Positions 23,806 through 33,521 of a stretch of DNA of 51,898 nucleotides are shown here, piece after piece. The notes under the pieces are model-generated. The model searched no databases and had not been told where the DNA came from. It was given only the letters and a program-made list of their open reading frames with translations. The stretch comes from Bacteroidota bacterium (GTDB lineage Bacteria; Bacteroidota; Bacteroidia; Bacteroidales; JAAUTT01), in the NCBI GenBank assembly GCA_023429135.1, contig JAEYWD010000045.1:1-51898 (forward strand), read 5' to 3'. The first letter of the stretch is position 1. Each line of letters opens with the position of its first letter. Position numbers and translations under genes: made by a program.

Positions 23806-26151
23806 GTGAAAAACTATATTTATACAATTCTTTTTTTACTGGCTGTTGCCATAAACCTCAACTCGAATGCTCAAACTCTTACCCAAACCGTAAGGGGCAA
23901 AATTGTGGACGAAGACTCTAAAACACCTCTTATAGGAGCTAACGTTATTATTTTAGGAACAAACCCGGTACGTGGAGCTGTTACGGATGCTGAAGGAAAT
24001 TACCGCTTCGAACGGGTGCCTCTTGGAAGGATAGATATTCAAATACGATACATTGGTTACGAAGAAAAAACTATTCCCAACATACTGGTTGGCTCAGGTA
24101 AAGAGGTAATACTTGATCTGGAAGTGAAAGAATCGATTGTAAAAATAGACGAAGTGGTGGTAATCGGCAAAAAGAGTAAAGGAGAAGTCCAGAACGAAAT
24201 GGCCCTAATTAGCTCCCGCTCTTTTTCAGTGGAAGAAACCAAACGCTTTGCAGGTGCGGTTCAGGATCCGTCGAGAATGGTTTCGGCTTATGCCGGCGTA
24301 ACCAGCGACCCCAGTGGCAATAACGATATTGTAGTTCGAGGTAACTCCCCTAAAGGCATATTATGGCGTATGGAAGGTATTGAAATCCCGAACCCCAACC
24401 ACTTTGCCAACGAAGGTGCAACCGGAGGGCCCATCAATGCACTCAACAGTGAATTGCTGTCGAACTCCGACTTTTATACAGGCGCATTTTCCCCGGAATA
24501 TGGAGATGTACTTTCGGGTGTGTTCGACATGAAAATGCGTTCGGGTAATAACGAAAAACGCGAATACTCAGTGGGCATTGGTGTTCTGGGAACCGATATT
24601 ACAGCCGAGGGCCCTTTTAAAAAAGGTTATGAAGGCTCCTTTCTTTTCAATTACCGTTATTCGTCACTCTCGCTCCTGAGCGAAGCTGGTCTGGTGGATT
24701 TCGACGGAGTTCCCAAATACCAGGATGCTGCTTTTAAGGTTGTTCTCCCTTCGAAAAAAGCTGGAACACTGTCGGTTTTTGGATTGGGTGGTTTAAGCGA
24801 GATAAACAACAATGAAACTGAAAGCGAAGAGAGTGAACGCATTGTCGAAAAAGGAATTTACAACGCGCAACTGGGAGTTATCGGGATTAATCACACATTG
24901 CCCCTGTCGCAGAATTCATTTTTGAAAACTACGGTCTCGGCATCGAATAACGGTAGTGCTTACGAATCGTTAAAAGCCGATGCATCCGATAATTTTAGCT
25001 TCCAGGGGGAAGGCAACTGGGAGAAGAGCACCATAAGATCATCGGTATTGTATAGCTCTAAACTCAATCCTAAACACCGCATGATTGTAGGGATAAAATA
25101 TACCCGGCACAATTACGATATGATGGAGAACTATCTGAGAGAAGAATACAACCGTATTGAAAAAATAATTGATATGAATAAATCGGCAAATGATTTTCAA
25201 GGATATTTAAGCTGGAAATACCGCATGAACGATGATATTACATGGGTTGGAGGTTTTCACACCATGTATTTTTCGTTGAACAAAGATTACAGCATTGAGC
25301 CAAGAATAGCGCTGAAATGGCAGATTACGCCAAAACAATCGATTAATGCAGGTTTCGGGCAGCATAGTAAAACAGAAAGCATCATTTCTTATTATGCCAA
25401 TGTGTATGCTCCCGACGGATCTTATACTACTCCCAACAAAAATCTGGGAATTTCGAAAGCACGCCACTATATACTGGGTCATGAATACCGCATTTCGAAA
25501 AACCTGAACTCCAAACTGGAATTCTATTACCAGGATCTTTATAACATCCCGGTGGAAAATATAGACACCAGCAGCTTTACAGTTCTCAACAGCGATGAAG
25601 GTTACATAAGCAAAGCGCTTTCGAACAAAGGAACCGGAACCAACATTGGTATTGAATATACGCTGGAACGGTATTTTGCCCAAAACTTTTACTTCCTTTT
25701 AACGGCATCGCTTTACGATTCAAAATATAAGGCGCGGGAAGGAAAGCTTCGCAACACCAAATACAACGGTAATTACGCTCTGAATTTTTTAACAGGTAAA
25801 GAATTCAAAGTTGGAAAATCTAATGCTATTGGAGTAAATGTTAAATTATTCTTTAACGGAGGCCGGCGCTACATCCCGGTTGATTTAAATGCCTCGATTT
25901 CCAAAGGCGAAACTGTGTACGATTATTCCCGTGCCTGGGTGAATAAACTTGACGATGTAAAGCAGATCAATTTCTCGGCAAGTTATCGCCTAAACCGGCC
26001 TAAAACCTCACATGAAATTATTCTGGATGTTATGAACCTCACCAACGAGAAAGCCCGTAACTGGGAATATTACAATAAATACACAGGAAAACTGGATTAC
26101 TACCGTCAGTTAAATATGATCCCCAATATTATGTATAGAATTCATTTTTAA
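23806..26151 (+). CDS. TonB-dependent receptor with carboxypeptidase-regulatory domain
   Basis: This 781-aa outer-membrane receptor starts at GTG 23806 (MKNYIYTILFLLAVAINLNS signal). A carboxypeptidase-regulatory-like domain lies at about residues 29-110 (VRGKIVDEDSKTPLIGANVI), a plug domain at about 130-240 with DIVVRGNSPKGILWRMEGIE and AFSPEYGDVLSGVFDMKMRS, and then a 22-strand-type barrel. It ends with a barrel strand and terminal Phe. It lacks an STN domain, which in Fec-type transducers would contact FecR. It has no SusD partner, so the substrate is probably not a typical glycan and cannot be assigned. It follows the second repeat protein by 37 bp, with no promoter of its own seen. Confidence 0.92.
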   Translation: MKNYIYTILFLLAVAINLNSNAQTLTQTVRGKIVDEDSKTPLIGANVIILGTNPVRGAVTDAEGNYRFERVPLGRIDIQIRYIGYEEKTIPNILVGSGKEVILDLEVKESIVKIDEVVVIGKKSKGEVQNEMALISSRSFSVEETKRFAGAVQDPSRMVSAYAGVTSDPSGNNDIVVRGNSPKGILWRMEGIEIPNPNHFANEGATGGPINALNSELLSNSDFYTGAFSPEYGDVLSGVFDMKMRSGNNEKREYSVGIGVLGTDITAEGPFKKGYEGSFLFNYRYSSLSLLSEAGLVDFDGVPKYQDAAFKVVLPSKKAGTLSVFGLGGLSEINNNETESEESERIVEKGIYNAQLGVIGINHTLPLSQNSFLKTTVSASNNGSAYESLKADASDNFSFQGEGNWEKSTIRSSVLYSSKLNPKHRMIVGIKYTRHNYDMMENYLREEYNRIEKIIDMNKSANDFQGYLSWKYRMNDDITWVGGFHTMYFSLNKDYSIEPRIALKWQITPKQSINAGFGQHSKTESIISYYANVYAPDGSYTTPNKNLGISKARHYILGHEYRISKNLNSKLEFYYQDLYNIPVENIDTSSFTVLNSDEGYISKALSNKGTGTNIGIEYTLERYFAQNFYFLLTASLYDSKYKAREGKLRNTKYNGNYALNFLTGKEFKVGKSNAIGVNVKLFFNGGRRYIPVDLNASISKGETVYDYSRAWVNKLDDVKQINFSASYRLNRPKTSHEIILDVMNLTNEKARNWEYYNKYTGKLDYYRQLNMIPNIMYRIHF

Positions 26152-26152
26152 G

Positions 26153-26200
26153 AGTCCATAGCTTTTAGTCCATGATCGATAGCCAATACAGCTATGGACT
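26153..26200. repeat. Imperfect palindrome between convergent operons
   Basis: AGTCCATAGC (26153-26162) and GCTATGGACT (26191-26200) form a perfect 10-bp inverted repeat around 28 bp. Related words AGTCCATGATCGATAGCC and CTATGGCCTAAACGCTATG lie in and after it. It begins just after the receptor stop and separates it from the convergent cheW. No U-run follows, so it is more likely an intergenic repeat than a strong terminator. Confidence 0.55.
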
Positions 26201-26227
26201 ATGGCCTAAACGCTATGAACCATATCA

Positions 26228-26710
26228 CTATCCCGGTGCCTCATTATTCTCAGGTACCTCGTTTAAAATATTTATTTCGCTCTTTTTAAACACCTTATCA
26301 ACATCTATCAGCAAAATAAACTGGTTCTCCCGGCGAACTATTCCGGTAAGAAATTCTGCATCGAAGGTAGAAGTCATTGGCGGTACCGGTGCAATTTCGC
26401 TTTCATTAATGGTGATCACATCTTTCACTTTGTCTACTGTGGCACCAATGCGATATGTTTCTCCGTTTTTCACCATATCGAGCACTACAATCGCAAATTT
26501 TTCATTTTCATCAAGCTGTTTAAGGTTAAATTTTAAACGGGTATTGAACACAGGAACTACATCGCCACGAAAATTAATAATTCCCAGAATGTAATCGGGG
26601 GCTTTAGGAACAGATGAGATAGCTCTTTTTTGCAATACTTCGAGCACCTTAAGTACATTGATTGCAAAAAGCTCTTTGCCAATATTAAACGATAAATAAA
26701 CCGCACTCAT
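26228..26710 (-). CDS. cheW: CheW-like coupling protein
   Basis: This protein is about 160 aa. I chose Met at 26710 (MSAVYLSFNIGKELFAI) rather than the frame opening at 26767, because the longer form would read back through the mcp gene and has no CheW sequence. The CheW fold is shown by the FNIGKELFAINVLKVLEVLQ start, YILGIINFRGDVVPVFNTR and IGATVDKVKDVITI, with LLIDVDKVF near the C-terminus. It links the MCP to CheA at the inner-membrane array. It lies 10 bp after the stop of the MCP gene and ends the operon. It is a close paralogue of the CheW at 28619-29104; the C-terminal tails differ. Confidence 0.93.
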   Translation of the reverse strand: MSAVYLSFNIGKELFAINVLKVLEVLQKRAISSVPKAPDYILGIINFRGDVVPVFNTRLKFNLKQLDENEKFAIVVLDMVKNGETYRIGATVDKVKDVITINESEIAPVPPMTSTFDAEFLTGIVRRENQFILLIDVDKVFKKSEINILNEVPENNEAPG

Positions 26711-26720
26711 CGATTTGAAA

Positions 26721-28481
26721 TTAATATTTGTTATAGGAGGAATCCATATCCGGGTCTTCAACTTCAATCGTTATCCCCTTTTTAGAGGGTTGAGGTTCTT
26801 TAAACTCCGAAGTCTTCTCGGGAGTTCCTACCAGCTCAATTTTCCCATTCGATTTAACTGTAAACTCCTGAGTTTTCTTATACCTGTCGAGCATAGAATT
26901 GAGCTTATTAATTTCAGTCTGGATTTCAAGATAGGATTGAGATTCGATGTCTTTTTGGGTTAATTTAAAATAGGAGATAGTATCGAGTAACACTTTAGCT
27001 TGCGACGACAATTCTTCGGAACTTGAAGCCAACTCTTCCGAAAGAGCTGAGTTACTCTGAACAACAGCAGAAAGCTGTTGAATAGCCTGGCTGATTTGAC
27101 CAATTCCCGAATTCTGTTCCAGACTTGTTGCTGAAATTTCCTGAACCAACTGGGCTGTATTTTGAATCTGAGGTATCACTTCGGCAAGCATCCTGCCCGA
27201 GTGTTCGGCCGTAGCAACACTTGATATGGAGATATCGTCGATTTCCTTGGCTGCTTTTTGACTATGCTCAGCAAGCTTGCGAACCTCGGAAGCAACTACG
27301 GCAAACCCTTTACCATATTCACCAGCTCTGGCCGATTCAATAGCTGCGTTTACGGCCAATAAATCGGTTTTCTCAGCAATTTCCTTAATTACGGAAATCT
27401 TTTGAATAATTGTGCGCATTGCTTCAATAGTACTTATAACCGAATCGTTTGCTTTTTTTATGCTTTCGGCAGCCTGGGTTGCAATCTTCTCTGTTTGAAG
27501 GGCATTCTCTGAGGTCTGGTTAACGCTCGACAGCATTTCTTCAATGGATGATGATATTTCCTCACTTGAGGCAGCCTGCTCGTTGGCTCCTGATGAAATT
27601 TGCTGAGCCGAAAGGCTTAGCTCGCGACTACCTGCAACAAAGTTCTCAGAACTCATCATTACGCCGGTAATTACATCTTTTATCTTATCAACCATTGCCC
27701 TTAGCGATTGAGAGAGCATCCCAATTTCATCGTTGTTATTGTTTGTAATTTCTACTACCAGATTTCCTTCCGAAACTTTTTTTGTAACCTCAACAGCTTC
27801 ATTTAATGGATTTTTTATGCTCTGAACCAAAAGGATACTGCTGGTAATAATTATTCCAAGAATTATCAGAAAAATAATAAGCGAATTAATAACTATATAC
27901 TTTAATGCATCTTTACTGGATAAGTATTCGGTTTCAGCTTCTGCCAGACTAACATCAGTATAATTATTTAGCATCTCACGCATCTTCTCGAAACACTCGA
28001 GATATTCGCCATAATAAAGCTTATCGGCTATAGCAAATTTCCGGCTTTTAAGCAGAGTGTCAAGCGATTTTGTATAGCTCCCCAGCTTCTTATACTCAGC
28101 CCGGAAGGTGGAGTCGTATTCTGAATGGATATCGGTTCCTGAACCTTTATAAATATCAAAAAACTTAGTATACCGCTCATCTATCTGTTTAAAGTTGGCA
28201 CCAATGTCTGCAATGCTTGTTTCAAACTTTTTCTGATCGTTATACATGATAGGACTTAGCGCATGGGTTATGGCTACATTCGACTGATAAGCATCTCTGT
28301 CGGCTTCAACAAGAAAATTAATACTCTTTAACCGCACATTATATACATTATCAATCATTTTATTAACCCCAATCAGATTAATAATGTTATAGCCAAGGCT
28401 CACTACATATAGCAATACGATTAAAGAGAAAATTAATACCAATCGTTTGCTGATCCTGATGTTTTTAAGTTTTTTAATCAT
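26721..28481 (-). CDS. Methyl-accepting chemotaxis protein, four-helix-bundle-type sensor
   Basis: This 586-aa inner-membrane chemoreceptor has a transmembrane helix at about residues 14-34. A periplasmic helical sensor of about 155 residues follows, in the style of 4HB_MCP, then a second helix (about 193-217), HAMP (about 218-270) and the cytosolic signalling domain with the hairpin tip EKTDLLAVNAAIESARAGEY. It has no Cache domain. The C-terminus ends in a conserved tail, PSKKGITIEVED through DSSYNKY, shared with the other MCP. It pairs with the CheW downstream and forms the second of two MCP/CheW units. The ligand is unknown; a 137-bp gap separates it from the CheW upstream. Confidence 0.94.
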   Translation of the reverse strand: MIKKLKNIRISKRLVLIFSLIVLLYVVSLGYNIINLIGVNKMIDNVYNVRLKSINFLVEADRDAYQSNVAITHALSPIMYNDQKKFETSIADIGANFKQIDERYTKFFDIYKGSGTDIHSEYDSTFRAEYKKLGSYTKSLDTLLKSRKFAIADKLYYGEYLECFEKMREMLNNYTDVSLAEAETEYLSSKDALKYIVINSLIIFLIILGIIITSSILLVQSIKNPLNEAVEVTKKVSEGNLVVEITNNNNDEIGMLSQSLRAMVDKIKDVITGVMMSSENFVAGSRELSLSAQQISSGANEQAASSEEISSSIEEMLSSVNQTSENALQTEKIATQAAESIKKANDSVISTIEAMRTIIQKISVIKEIAEKTDLLAVNAAIESARAGEYGKGFAVVASEVRKLAEHSQKAAKEIDDISISSVATAEHSGRMLAEVIPQIQNTAQLVQEISATSLEQNSGIGQISQAIQQLSAVVQSNSALSEELASSSEELSSQAKVLLDTISYFKLTQKDIESQSYLEIQTEINKLNSMLDRYKKTQEFTVKSNGKIELVGTPEKTSEFKEPQPSKKGITIEVEDPDMDSSYNKY

Positions 28482-28618
28482 ACCCGATATTTTTTTTACA
28501 TTAAAGCGTTTTGGTTAATATTGTCAATCATTCTGCTACCTAAAAAACTTCATGTTGTATCTTAGAGTTATGCTAAATTTTGCGACTTCCCTAATGATAT
28601 GCAACACAACTATGTCCA

Positions 28619-29104
28619 TTATTCTACTGTTCCATATTCTCCGGCAGTTGTTTGAGAAATGGATTGCAACTCGGTTTTTGTAAAAACCTGATCAACGTCG
28701 AATAGTAGCATAAATTCTTCCTGCAAACGTACAATGCCACTTAAAAATTCGGCATTAAAGGTTGAACTCATGGGAGGTACCGGTTTTATATCCTCATCCT
28801 TAATGGTGATTACATCTTTAACCTTATCTACAGTGGCTCCAATCCGGTACGAATCGCCATTTTTTGTCATATCAAGAATTACCACTGCATACGAACTGGT
28901 TTCATTTACCGACTTCAAATTGAATTTTTGCCGCGTATCAAACACAGGCACCACTTCGCCTCTGAAGTTAATAATACCCAAAATATAATCAGGAGCGTTG
29001 GGTACGGGTGTTATCTTCTGTTTTTGCAATACTTCAAGTACCTTAAGCACGTTAATTGCAAAAAGCTCATTTCCAATATTAAAGGATAAATATACCTGAC
29101 TCAT
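28619..29104 (-). CDS. cheW: CheW-like coupling protein
   Basis: This 161-aa coupling protein begins MSQVYLSFNIGNELFAINVL. It has the CheW landmarks YILGIINFRGEVVPVFDTR, IGATVDKVKDVITI and LLFDVDQVF. It is highly similar to the other CheW at 26228-26710, which argues for duplication of an MCP/CheW unit. It begins 11 bp after the stop of the dCache MCP and so probably serves it. The last 20 residues (TELQSISQTTAGEYGTVE) are not conserved in the paralogue. Confidence 0.94.
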   Translation of the reverse strand: MSQVYLSFNIGNELFAINVLKVLEVLQKQKITPVPNAPDYILGIINFRGEVVPVFDTRQKFNLKSVNETSSYAVVILDMTKNGDSYRIGATVDKVKDVITIKDEDIKPVPPMSSTFNAEFLSGIVRLQEEFMLLFDVDQVFTKTELQSISQTTAGEYGTVE

Positions 29105-29115
29105 AATTTTAAAAA

Positions 29116-31269
29116 TTAAAATTTACTGTATCCTGAATCTTTCTCATCGTCTTCAATGTTGATATTTATCCCCTTACTGGATGGAACAGGCTGTGACGAT
29201 TGTTCATTATTCTCAACATTAATTTTTTCGACAGTTCTTTTCAATTCGGTTTTTGTAAAGGTTTTAGCAGAACCTTTTGCCTTTTTACGTTGCACCAAAA
29301 TCTCGCTCAGCTTTCTTATCTCTTCTTCGAGCTTCGAATCTTCCTGAAGATCTATATCATTCTGGTTAATTTTGAAATAAGAAATGGTATCGAGTAAAAT
29401 ATTCGCCTGGGCCGATACCTCTTCGGAACTGGAGGCAAGTTCTTCCGATAAGGCCGAATTGCTTTGAACTACGCTTGAGAATTGCTGAATGGCCAGACTT
29501 ATCTGCCCAATTCCCGAATTTTGTTCCAGACTTGTAGCAGATATTTCCTGAACCAACCGGGCTGTATTTTGAATCTGCGGTATCACCTCGGCCAGCATCT
29601 TTCCCGATAATTCAGCAGTAGCAACGCTGGAAATAGATATTTCATCAATCTCTTTGGCTGCTTTCTGGCTATGTTCTGCTAATTTCCTAACTTCTGATGC
29701 AACAACAGCAAACCCCTTCCCATATTCGCCCGCTCTGGCCGATTCAATAGCAGCATTTACTGCAAGCAGATCGGTTTTTTCGGCTATTTCTTTTATGATG
29801 GTTATCTTCTGAATTATCGTTTTCATTGCCTCAATGGTGCGAATTACAGATTCATTGGCTTGTTTTATGCTTTCAGCAGCCATGCTGGCAATTTTCTCAG
29901 TTTGAAGTGCATTGTCCGAAGTTTGATTAACACTCGACGATATTTCTTCAATTGATGTGGATATCTCTTCGCTGGAAGCAGCCTGTTCATTTGCACCCGA
30001 CGAAATTTGCTGTGCCGAAATACTTAGTTCCTTACTGCTGGCTACAAAATTTTCGGAGCTTATTATTACGTTTGCTACAATAGTTTTAATCTTCTCAATC
30101 ATTGTCTCCAAAGAACCGGACAATTGTCCAATTTCATCGTTGGTTCTTTCTATGTCAATATCGAAAACCAGATTACCTTCAGCAGCGGCATCGGCCTTTC
30201 TAACCATTTTCTCAACTGGTCCCACTAACCTTTTTACAATGAAGTATAAAACATAAATGCTTACCAGTATTAATATTGCTCCCATAAGTATTTGGAACCA
30301 CATTTGACTATTAGCATTGGCTGTGACCATGGCCATAGGTATTGACATTCGAATCTGCCATGGTCTCTCAGTAGTGCTTAACTTAAAAGGCACGTAAATG
30401 TGTAAAGAATCGTTCTTTATAAACGACTTTTTTAATTCCTTCTTGATATCACTTATTTCGGCAGTTGCATTATCCGACAGGTTTGCAAGGTTTTTACCCA
30501 CCAGCTCCGCACTCGCCGAATTGGCAACATAAGTTCCTTCATAAGATATTATACTTATTTGCGCTTTGCTGTCGAAATAGCCGGCGCTTTTAACTTTACT
30601 TTGAACAAAGTCTATGGCATAATCAATTCCGGTTGTTCCCAGAAACTTATTGTTATATAAAACAGGAGTCATAATCGAGATCATTAAGACATCCTTACCC
30701 TGAATTGGATAAACGATTGGTTCTGTAAGGAAATTTTTCCTCTTCTTAAGTGGTTGCCAGTACCACGGAGCCTTAATAGAATCGGTATAGTCCACAAGAA
30801 CCTCCCTTACAGCAGTCTGGTCGCTTCCTTTAGTTAAATAAGCCATAAAACGCCCCGTAGCATCATGCGCAGGGGTATTGCGAAACTGATTATCGGCTCC
30901 GTCGAAAACATTAGGCTCAAATGCTAACGAAAAACCTAAAAAGTTGCTATTGGAAAACAAGACTTTTTCGCCCATTTTCATAGCTTCTTCACGTGAAATT
31001 TTGAAATTAGCTTTAGGGTCGCCAACCGGCGACATAGAATTAGCCAATGCCTGGCTTGCATAAAGAGCTTCTTGCAATTCCATTAAAATGCTACCCGAAA
31101 AATCCTGGGCATTAGCTTCAGCATTTGACTGAATTGACTTAATACTTACCCGCCTGTTCTCGATAGTTGAATAACTTATTAATATCAGGGATGTTATAAA
31201 TATTCCCAACCCCACAACGATTCCTAACTTCTGTTTCAAGGAGTTTATCTTCAATTTTTTCATTTGCAT
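29116..31269 (-). CDS. Methyl-accepting chemotaxis protein with dCache sensor
   Basis: This 717-aa chemoreceptor has a transmembrane helix at about residues 14-32. A periplasmic dCache-type sensor follows at about 45-325 (landmarks WYWQPLKKRKNFLTEPIVYP and ISIMTPVLYNNKFLGTTGID), then a second helix (about 330-350), HAMP (about 350-400) and a signalling domain nearly identical to that of the other MCP. dCache sensors bind small molecules such as amino acids or organic acids. The C-terminal tail PSSKGININIED through DSGYSKF matches the other MCP residue by residue in its key positions. It lies between CheA (87 bp) and its CheW (11 bp). Confidence 0.95.
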   Translation of the reverse strand: MQMKKLKINSLKQKLGIVVGLGIFITSLILISYSTIENRRVSIKSIQSNAEANAQDFSGSILMELQEALYASQALANSMSPVGDPKANFKISREEAMKMGEKVLFSNSNFLGFSLAFEPNVFDGADNQFRNTPAHDATGRFMAYLTKGSDQTAVREVLVDYTDSIKAPWYWQPLKKRKNFLTEPIVYPIQGKDVLMISIMTPVLYNNKFLGTTGIDYAIDFVQSKVKSAGYFDSKAQISIISYEGTYVANSASAELVGKNLANLSDNATAEISDIKKELKKSFIKNDSLHIYVPFKLSTTERPWQIRMSIPMAMVTANANSQMWFQILMGAILILVSIYVLYFIVKRLVGPVEKMVRKADAAAEGNLVFDIDIERTNDEIGQLSGSLETMIEKIKTIVANVIISSENFVASSKELSISAQQISSGANEQAASSEEISTSIEEISSSVNQTSDNALQTEKIASMAAESIKQANESVIRTIEAMKTIIQKITIIKEIAEKTDLLAVNAAIESARAGEYGKGFAVVASEVRKLAEHSQKAAKEIDEISISSVATAELSGKMLAEVIPQIQNTARLVQEISATSLEQNSGIGQISLAIQQFSSVVQSNSALSEELASSSEEVSAQANILLDTISYFKINQNDIDLQEDSKLEEEIRKLSEILVQRKKAKGSAKTFTKTELKRTVEKINVENNEQSSQPVPSSKGININIEDDEKDSGYSKF

Positions 31270-31356
31270 TTATTTTAAGTTAAGCTTATTGATTTATTGT
31301 TTTATGTAGACTTTTTACCCGCACGAATAGGTACAGAGACTCTTAAAAAAGTACTA

Positions 31357-33438
31357 TCATCCTGGACCCGCTTCTGAATACACATCATTGCCTGATAGCA
31401 ACTTATGCATAAAATGAACATTAAGCATGTATGCCCAATCGCCATTCCCATGCTGACTTACTGCAGTTATGCCGCTTTCATTGTCGAACGAATCGCCTAA
31501 TGGTTTCAGAACGGCCTGTTGCTCTCCAATTATCTCGTCGCAGAGTAAGCAAATATTTTGTCCACCTTCTTTTACTATAAGAGCTCTTATTCTTTCAGGA
31601 TAATTTCCTCCCAGGTTGAAATACGACCGCAAATCAAGATATGGTATCATTTTATCGTTGAAATCGATAGTCATAGTACTTTGACTTTCAGTTATTTTCG
31701 ATTTGTCGATATGAATGCAAATGTCTATATCAGTTAGAGGCAGAATGAAATAGGAATTATGAACTCTAAACAACAGTGTGTCGATAATGGCAATAGATTG
31801 CTGAATTTTTAGCAGAAACGATGTGCCTTTATCCTTTTCAGTATCAATAACAATTTCGCCGCGTAACTCTGCAATTTTACGTTTTACAACGTCCATTCCT
31901 ACTCCCCGGCCTGAAACACTGGTAATATTTTCAGATGTCGAGATGCCTGCGTGAAATATTAGGTCAGATATTTCACGTTTCGATAATTTCTCTCCCGGTT
32001 TTATAATCCCCTTTTCTATAGCCTTATGTTGTATTTTTTCAATATCCAATCCGGCGCCATCGTCTTCAATATTAATGTTGATATAATTTCCAACCTGCCG
32101 TGCACTTAAAGTAATAGTTCCGGCTTCGGGTTTTCCTTTTTTAACTCGCTCCGAGGGAATTTCTATTCCGTGATCAACACAATTGCGAATAATATGAATG
32201 ATAGGTTCAGAAATAAGATCGATTGTGTTCTTGTCGAGCTCCGTATCGGTACCGTGTGTAACCAATTCTATCTGTTTACCAAGTTGTTTACCCAAATCGC
32301 GCACTAAACGCTGATATCTAATAACCAGATCTCCTAACGGTACAAGACGTATTTCAAGTGCATTGGACCTGAAAAGCTTGGTAAGTCCCTCCATATGTTC
32401 AATTTCGGGGCGGATACTCTCAAAATATTCGTCTTTTGTTTTTTGAAGCAGCCTGGAATTGAGTGTAATAAGTTCACTAACCAGATACATAAGATAATCG
32501 AGCTTGGTAGCATCTACCGAAACGCGCTTCAGGTTATGTTTCGCAACTTCGGCAACCAGCATGGATGTTCGCCGTTTCATCGACGATTTTTGCCCCTGTG
32601 AATCGCTCGGCGCTTGTTCCTCCTTTTCTGTCTCTTCAATATTTTCAACCACTTCTTCAATTTTAGGCAATGGTTTTGAAACCGGCGCCGGAGGAATCTG
32701 AGTTTCGGCAAAATGGATAATATCATCATCGCTTTGCAGATCACCTTCTTTAATGAGAACGAATTTGCAATAGTCCTCAATAAACATAAATACATCTTTC
32801 ACATCGTTGATATCTTCCGTAGTAATAAGCACTATCCCCCATACCTCCGTTTCGGCATTGCTCAGCGATGCAATTCTATGTATTTTGTAGGTACCTAGCG
32901 TAGAGAGATCTGCAAAAATATTCACCAGACTTATACCACGAGTATAAATCTGCTCATCGGCCCGAAGCAGGATGTACCAGGATTGCTTTGTTTTTTCACT
33001 CTTTCCGGCAACCTTGTTTTCGTGAATACCTAATGCAGGTTCAGTATCCTGAGCTTTGGACAGATTGCTGATTTTTTCAAGAAGAGCTTTGTTTCTGTCA
33101 ACGTTCGCAGCATCTTTAAGCTGCTCATCGTCCATTAACCGTTTTATATGATCGATAGATTCGAATGTTATATCAATCATGTCCTTTTCGATAAAAGCTC
33201 CAGTGTCGCGAATGGTTTGATAAATATTTTCCAGGTGATGTGTAAAATCACTGATGTGAACGCATCCGTACATGGCACTGGTACCTTTAATAGTGTGCAT
33301 TGCCCTGAAAACAGAATCGATTAATGTAGGATCGCCAGGTTCTTTCTCCAGCTTGAGCATATCAGCCTCGATCGTTTCTAACAATCCAAATATCTCCTCG
33401 ATAAACTGCTTCTTAAATTTTTGAAATAAATCTTCCAT
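31357..33438 (-). CDS. cheA: Chemosensory histidine kinase CheA
   Basis: This 693-aa cytosolic kinase has P1 (HPt) with the phosphorylatable His48 in AMHTIKGTSAMYG. A P2-like region (about residues 150-250) is odd in sequence and probably binds the output regulator. P3 dimerisation lies at about 305-375. P4 ATPase includes the N-box IIHIIRNCVDHGIE (near 430), DDGAGLD, GRGVGMDVVK, and P5 is the CheW-like end (about 560-690). It takes input from two MCPs. No cheY, cheB, cheR or cheD is in the cluster; the neighbouring regulator is a NarL-type DNA-binding protein (83 bp downstream of its start). Confidence 0.95.
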   Translation of the reverse strand: MEDLFQKFKKQFIEEIFGLLETIEADMLKLEKEPGDPTLIDSVFRAMHTIKGTSAMYGCVHISDFTHHLENIYQTIRDTGAFIEKDMIDITFESIDHIKRLMDDEQLKDAANVDRNKALLEKISNLSKAQDTEPALGIHENKVAGKSEKTKQSWYILLRADEQIYTRGISLVNIFADLSTLGTYKIHRIASLSNAETEVWGIVLITTEDINDVKDVFMFIEDYCKFVLIKEGDLQSDDDIIHFAETQIPPAPVSKPLPKIEEVVENIEETEKEEQAPSDSQGQKSSMKRRTSMLVAEVAKHNLKRVSVDATKLDYLMYLVSELITLNSRLLQKTKDEYFESIRPEIEHMEGLTKLFRSNALEIRLVPLGDLVIRYQRLVRDLGKQLGKQIELVTHGTDTELDKNTIDLISEPIIHIIRNCVDHGIEIPSERVKKGKPEAGTITLSARQVGNYININIEDDGAGLDIEKIQHKAIEKGIIKPGEKLSKREISDLIFHAGISTSENITSVSGRGVGMDVVKRKIAELRGEIVIDTEKDKGTSFLLKIQQSIAIIDTLLFRVHNSYFILPLTDIDICIHIDKSKITESQSTMTIDFNDKMIPYLDLRSYFNLGGNYPERIRALIVKEGGQNICLLCDEIIGEQQAVLKPLGDSFDNESGITAVSQHGNGDWAYMLNVHFMHKLLSGNDVYSEAGPG

Positions 33439-33521
33439 AGAAACTGTTTAATTTTATTTTTTTGCCGAATAGACAGTACTTACATCCTGATTCATATATT
33501 GAGGTATAAAAATCAGTATGA

